In this document: in pieces, positions 62,120 to 64,000 of the stretch
Position numbering within the stretch: position 1 is the stretch's first letter
Layout of the letters: the number at the start of each line of letters is the position of its first letter
Source of the DNA: Phycomyces blakesleeanus NRRL 1555(-)
Lineage: Eukaryota; Mucoromycota; Mucoromycetes; Mucorales; Phycomycetaceae
Length of the DNA: 64,000 nucleotides
Direction: 5' to 3'
Assembly: GCF_001638985.1 (NCBI RefSeq)
Contig: NW_017265193.1
Location: 1 to 64,000, forward strand
Notes under the pieces: generated by a model
Told to the model about the DNA's origin: nothing
Database searches by the model: none
What the model saw: only the letters and a program-made list of their open reading frames with translations
Position numbers and translations under genes: made by a program

Positions 62120-62910
62120 GGTGACAAAATAAGATATACTAATGGTAACGATAATAGGGGTGATATTTTTCTTTCTTTTTTTTTCAATTTTTTTTCAGTC
62201 TATTCTATTTTATTTATATTATATGTGTATATATTGACCGAAATGTCCCGCCGGCTCATTTATTGGCCTACTTGGCTAAAATGATCGGAGAGCACAAGAA
62301 ATTTCGAGTGAGCCAAAAGGAAATGATGCTTTTCTTTCTTTTTTTTTTGTCCTTTTTGTCTATTTCTCCATTTTTAAATTTGCATTACGAAAGAGCAAAA
62401 TGTTTTTTAATGTTCCTATATGTTTTCCTAGCATATTTCTAGAAGCCATACCCGCCAAATCCTGATAGTTAAAAGCATCGATAGTTGATTTACTTGAATT
62501 TTATCAAATAAACCAGCAAATCGCATATTAAATACTCTGTCTCTATCTATCCTTATATCTACATAAATATATCTAATCATCTGGACTTGTGAATATTCAA
62601 AGAGCAGAGTTAAAATCTTAGCAAATTTTATTACATTTTCTTCTTTCTCTTTGAAAAATGATTATTATTTTGATAGTCAGAAGATGAGATATATGGGGAT
62701 AAGATCTATACATACTTTATATCGAAAGATTTAAAGTAAAAAAAGAAGAGAATTAGAATGAATGAATGAATGAATGAATGATTATACACAGTAAAAAGAC
62801 GCTCCTCCATAAAAATAAATAAAATAAAGGAGCTAATATTAATAAAGAAAATTGTACATTGTGGTTAAGAACGTCTGGTTTTTGAGATCACAAAGGTTTG
62901 CGCACTGTTT
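62120..62910. other. intergenic region
   Basis: Carries the promoter of the four-motif protein on its left side and the 3' region of the KRE9-like gene on its right. A GAAT tandem repeat lies at 62757-62780. No gene seen. Confidence 0.5.
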
Positions 62911-63324
62911 TCAAATATAGTAAGGGATTATCGGAGGATCTTGGTCAGTGATGGTCAGGTTGTAAACGGTAGACAAGACAACAAAATCTCTAGTGATATC
63001 AACAGAATAACCAGAACCGAGTTGTACATCTAACGGAACCACGATTCCAACATATCCTATACTGGATTCCGTGTTGAGAGCCAGAATTCGGTTAAGTGTA
63101 GGTGGGTTTCCAGGGTTCATTAAATTGACGTTAAATGTGGAGATGCCATTTTGAGAAAAACTCCAGGACACAGTTTGACTTGTTCCAACTTTCCAAGAAG
63201 TATTCGGCAATGGTGCAGTCAAGACGGCAATAGGTAACACCTCTGATTCTGGAAGATCGATTGGAGCACCATTTATGGAGAAGGATATAATCAAGAGTAG
63301 AAAAGATACCAAGGTGGTCTTCAT
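62911..63324 (-). CDS. small KRE9/KNH-like secreted protein, 137 aa
   Basis: Starts [21 protein letters not shown], a signal peptide with likely cleavage after about residue 20. The mature part has [21 protein letters not shown] and, at the end, [14 protein letters not shown], which match the fungal KRE9/KNH1 (Ig-like) domain that begins with P-x-W-x-x-G and ends with S-x-x-F-x-I. No Ser/Thr-rich tail or GPI signal follows, so it is a bare single-domain version. Such proteins are secreted or wall-associated; the exact role is unknown. The ATG at 63324 is chosen because the frame further upstream has no other ATG. One N-glycosylation site (NLT) is near the end. Confidence 0.8.
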
Positions 63325-64000
63325 GATCAATTAAAGCAAAAGAGAGAGAGAGAGAGAGGGTTTGTGTGTGTGTGTGTATTTGTGTAGGTGTATTTTCTTC
63401 TTAAGTTTAAGGCGAGCACGTATTTATAACAAATCCTTGTCTCTTGTGGTTCTCTATTTATGTAAATTGTGCTTACAATAGCTTAGCTAACTGTGGCGAT
63501 TATTTATATACACAGACCTTAATTGTTTCTTTTTTTTTTCTTTTTGACATTCCTAGCCTGTTCCGTGCCACCCATTACATATTATTATATATAAATATAT
63601 TTAAATCGTTTTGATCATCTTGCTTTGTGCTGATTTATGATGTGACCCACCGTACTGTACTGTACGGCGATGTGTTTTATAATAAATCTCTTTTCTAAAG
63701 GTTAATATTTAATATCATCCTGTAAATACTCAGTATTTTGATAAAAAAAATTGATGAATTGAAATGACAAGTAGACACAAGGATATTGTTTCGAAACTTC
63801 TTTTTTTTCTCTATTTCTTTTTATGGTTCATAATAGTCACTCTCTTTATTACAGTTTCTAGGGTTGTACAATGTATGCCACAGTACGAGGCTTTGTTTAA
63901 GTTTGAAGCTTAAATTTTCTCTTTTAATTGACTTTTATGGATAAAATATTGCTCTTCTGGAGAACCATAAAAATTTAAGAGCTTTTTTTTGAATTTTTCT
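63325..64000. promoter_or_regulatory. upstream region of the KRE9-like gene
   Basis: Contains a GA run (63341-63358) and a TG run (63362-63379) just before the start codon, then a GTATTTATAAC / TATA-like block near 63420. Nothing else supported to the window end. Confidence 0.4.

Overview
The window looks like nuclear DNA of an early-diverging filamentous fungus, most likely Mucoromycota (Mucorales-like). This is an inference from four things: AT-rich intergenic DNA full of TA and CA microsatellites; genes split by many short GT-AG introns, one only 49 bases; conserved eukaryotic housekeeping genes; and a transposon mix of Ty3/gypsy chromovirus, Plavaka/CACTA-like, Tc1 and small TA-inserting elements. 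There are no prokaryotic operons, CRISPR arrays or rRNA genes, and I found no convincing tRNA.

Bases 1-13903 are a transposon graveyard. They hold the 3' half of a chromodomain gypsy element with its LTR, a palindromic MITE-like element, and a decayed Plavaka/CACTA-type transposase gene on the minus strand. That gene carries a 1240-base TA-flanked insertion. Next come a lone LTR of the first family and a second, minus-strand gypsy element with broken gag-pol. Bases 14179-34983 are a conserved block: an LRRC58-like leucine-rich-repeat gene, a ZNFX1-type helicase/zinc-finger gene (11 exons traced), POL5 (11 exons), MIC19 (5 exons) and an NDUFA4/B12D-type gene (4 exons).

Bases 36316-43715 hold three tandem F-box/LRR-like paralogues. 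Only the middle one is intact, and all three share an upstream segment. At 44611-46132 lie 457-base, nearly identical inverted arms around a 608-base spacer, a potential long hairpin. PPP4R1 (11 exons, first exon 7 bases) follows, then an intact-looking Tc1 element with perfect TIRs and TA target duplications, beside fragments of other transposon-type genes. The right end carries a secreted-protein gene with a 13-base exon, a short MITE candidate, an unfamiliar low-complexity protein with four copies of an HTFKVNIP-RRGR motif, and a small KRE9/KNH-like secreted protein.

The genes do not form one pathway. The best candidates for something undescribed are the four-copy HTFKVNIP protein (60578-62119), the long inverted repeat (44611-46132) and the decaying F-box array. 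Splice sites were read by eye; where all exons sum to an open frame this is stated. Family names come from recognised motifs, not from searches.
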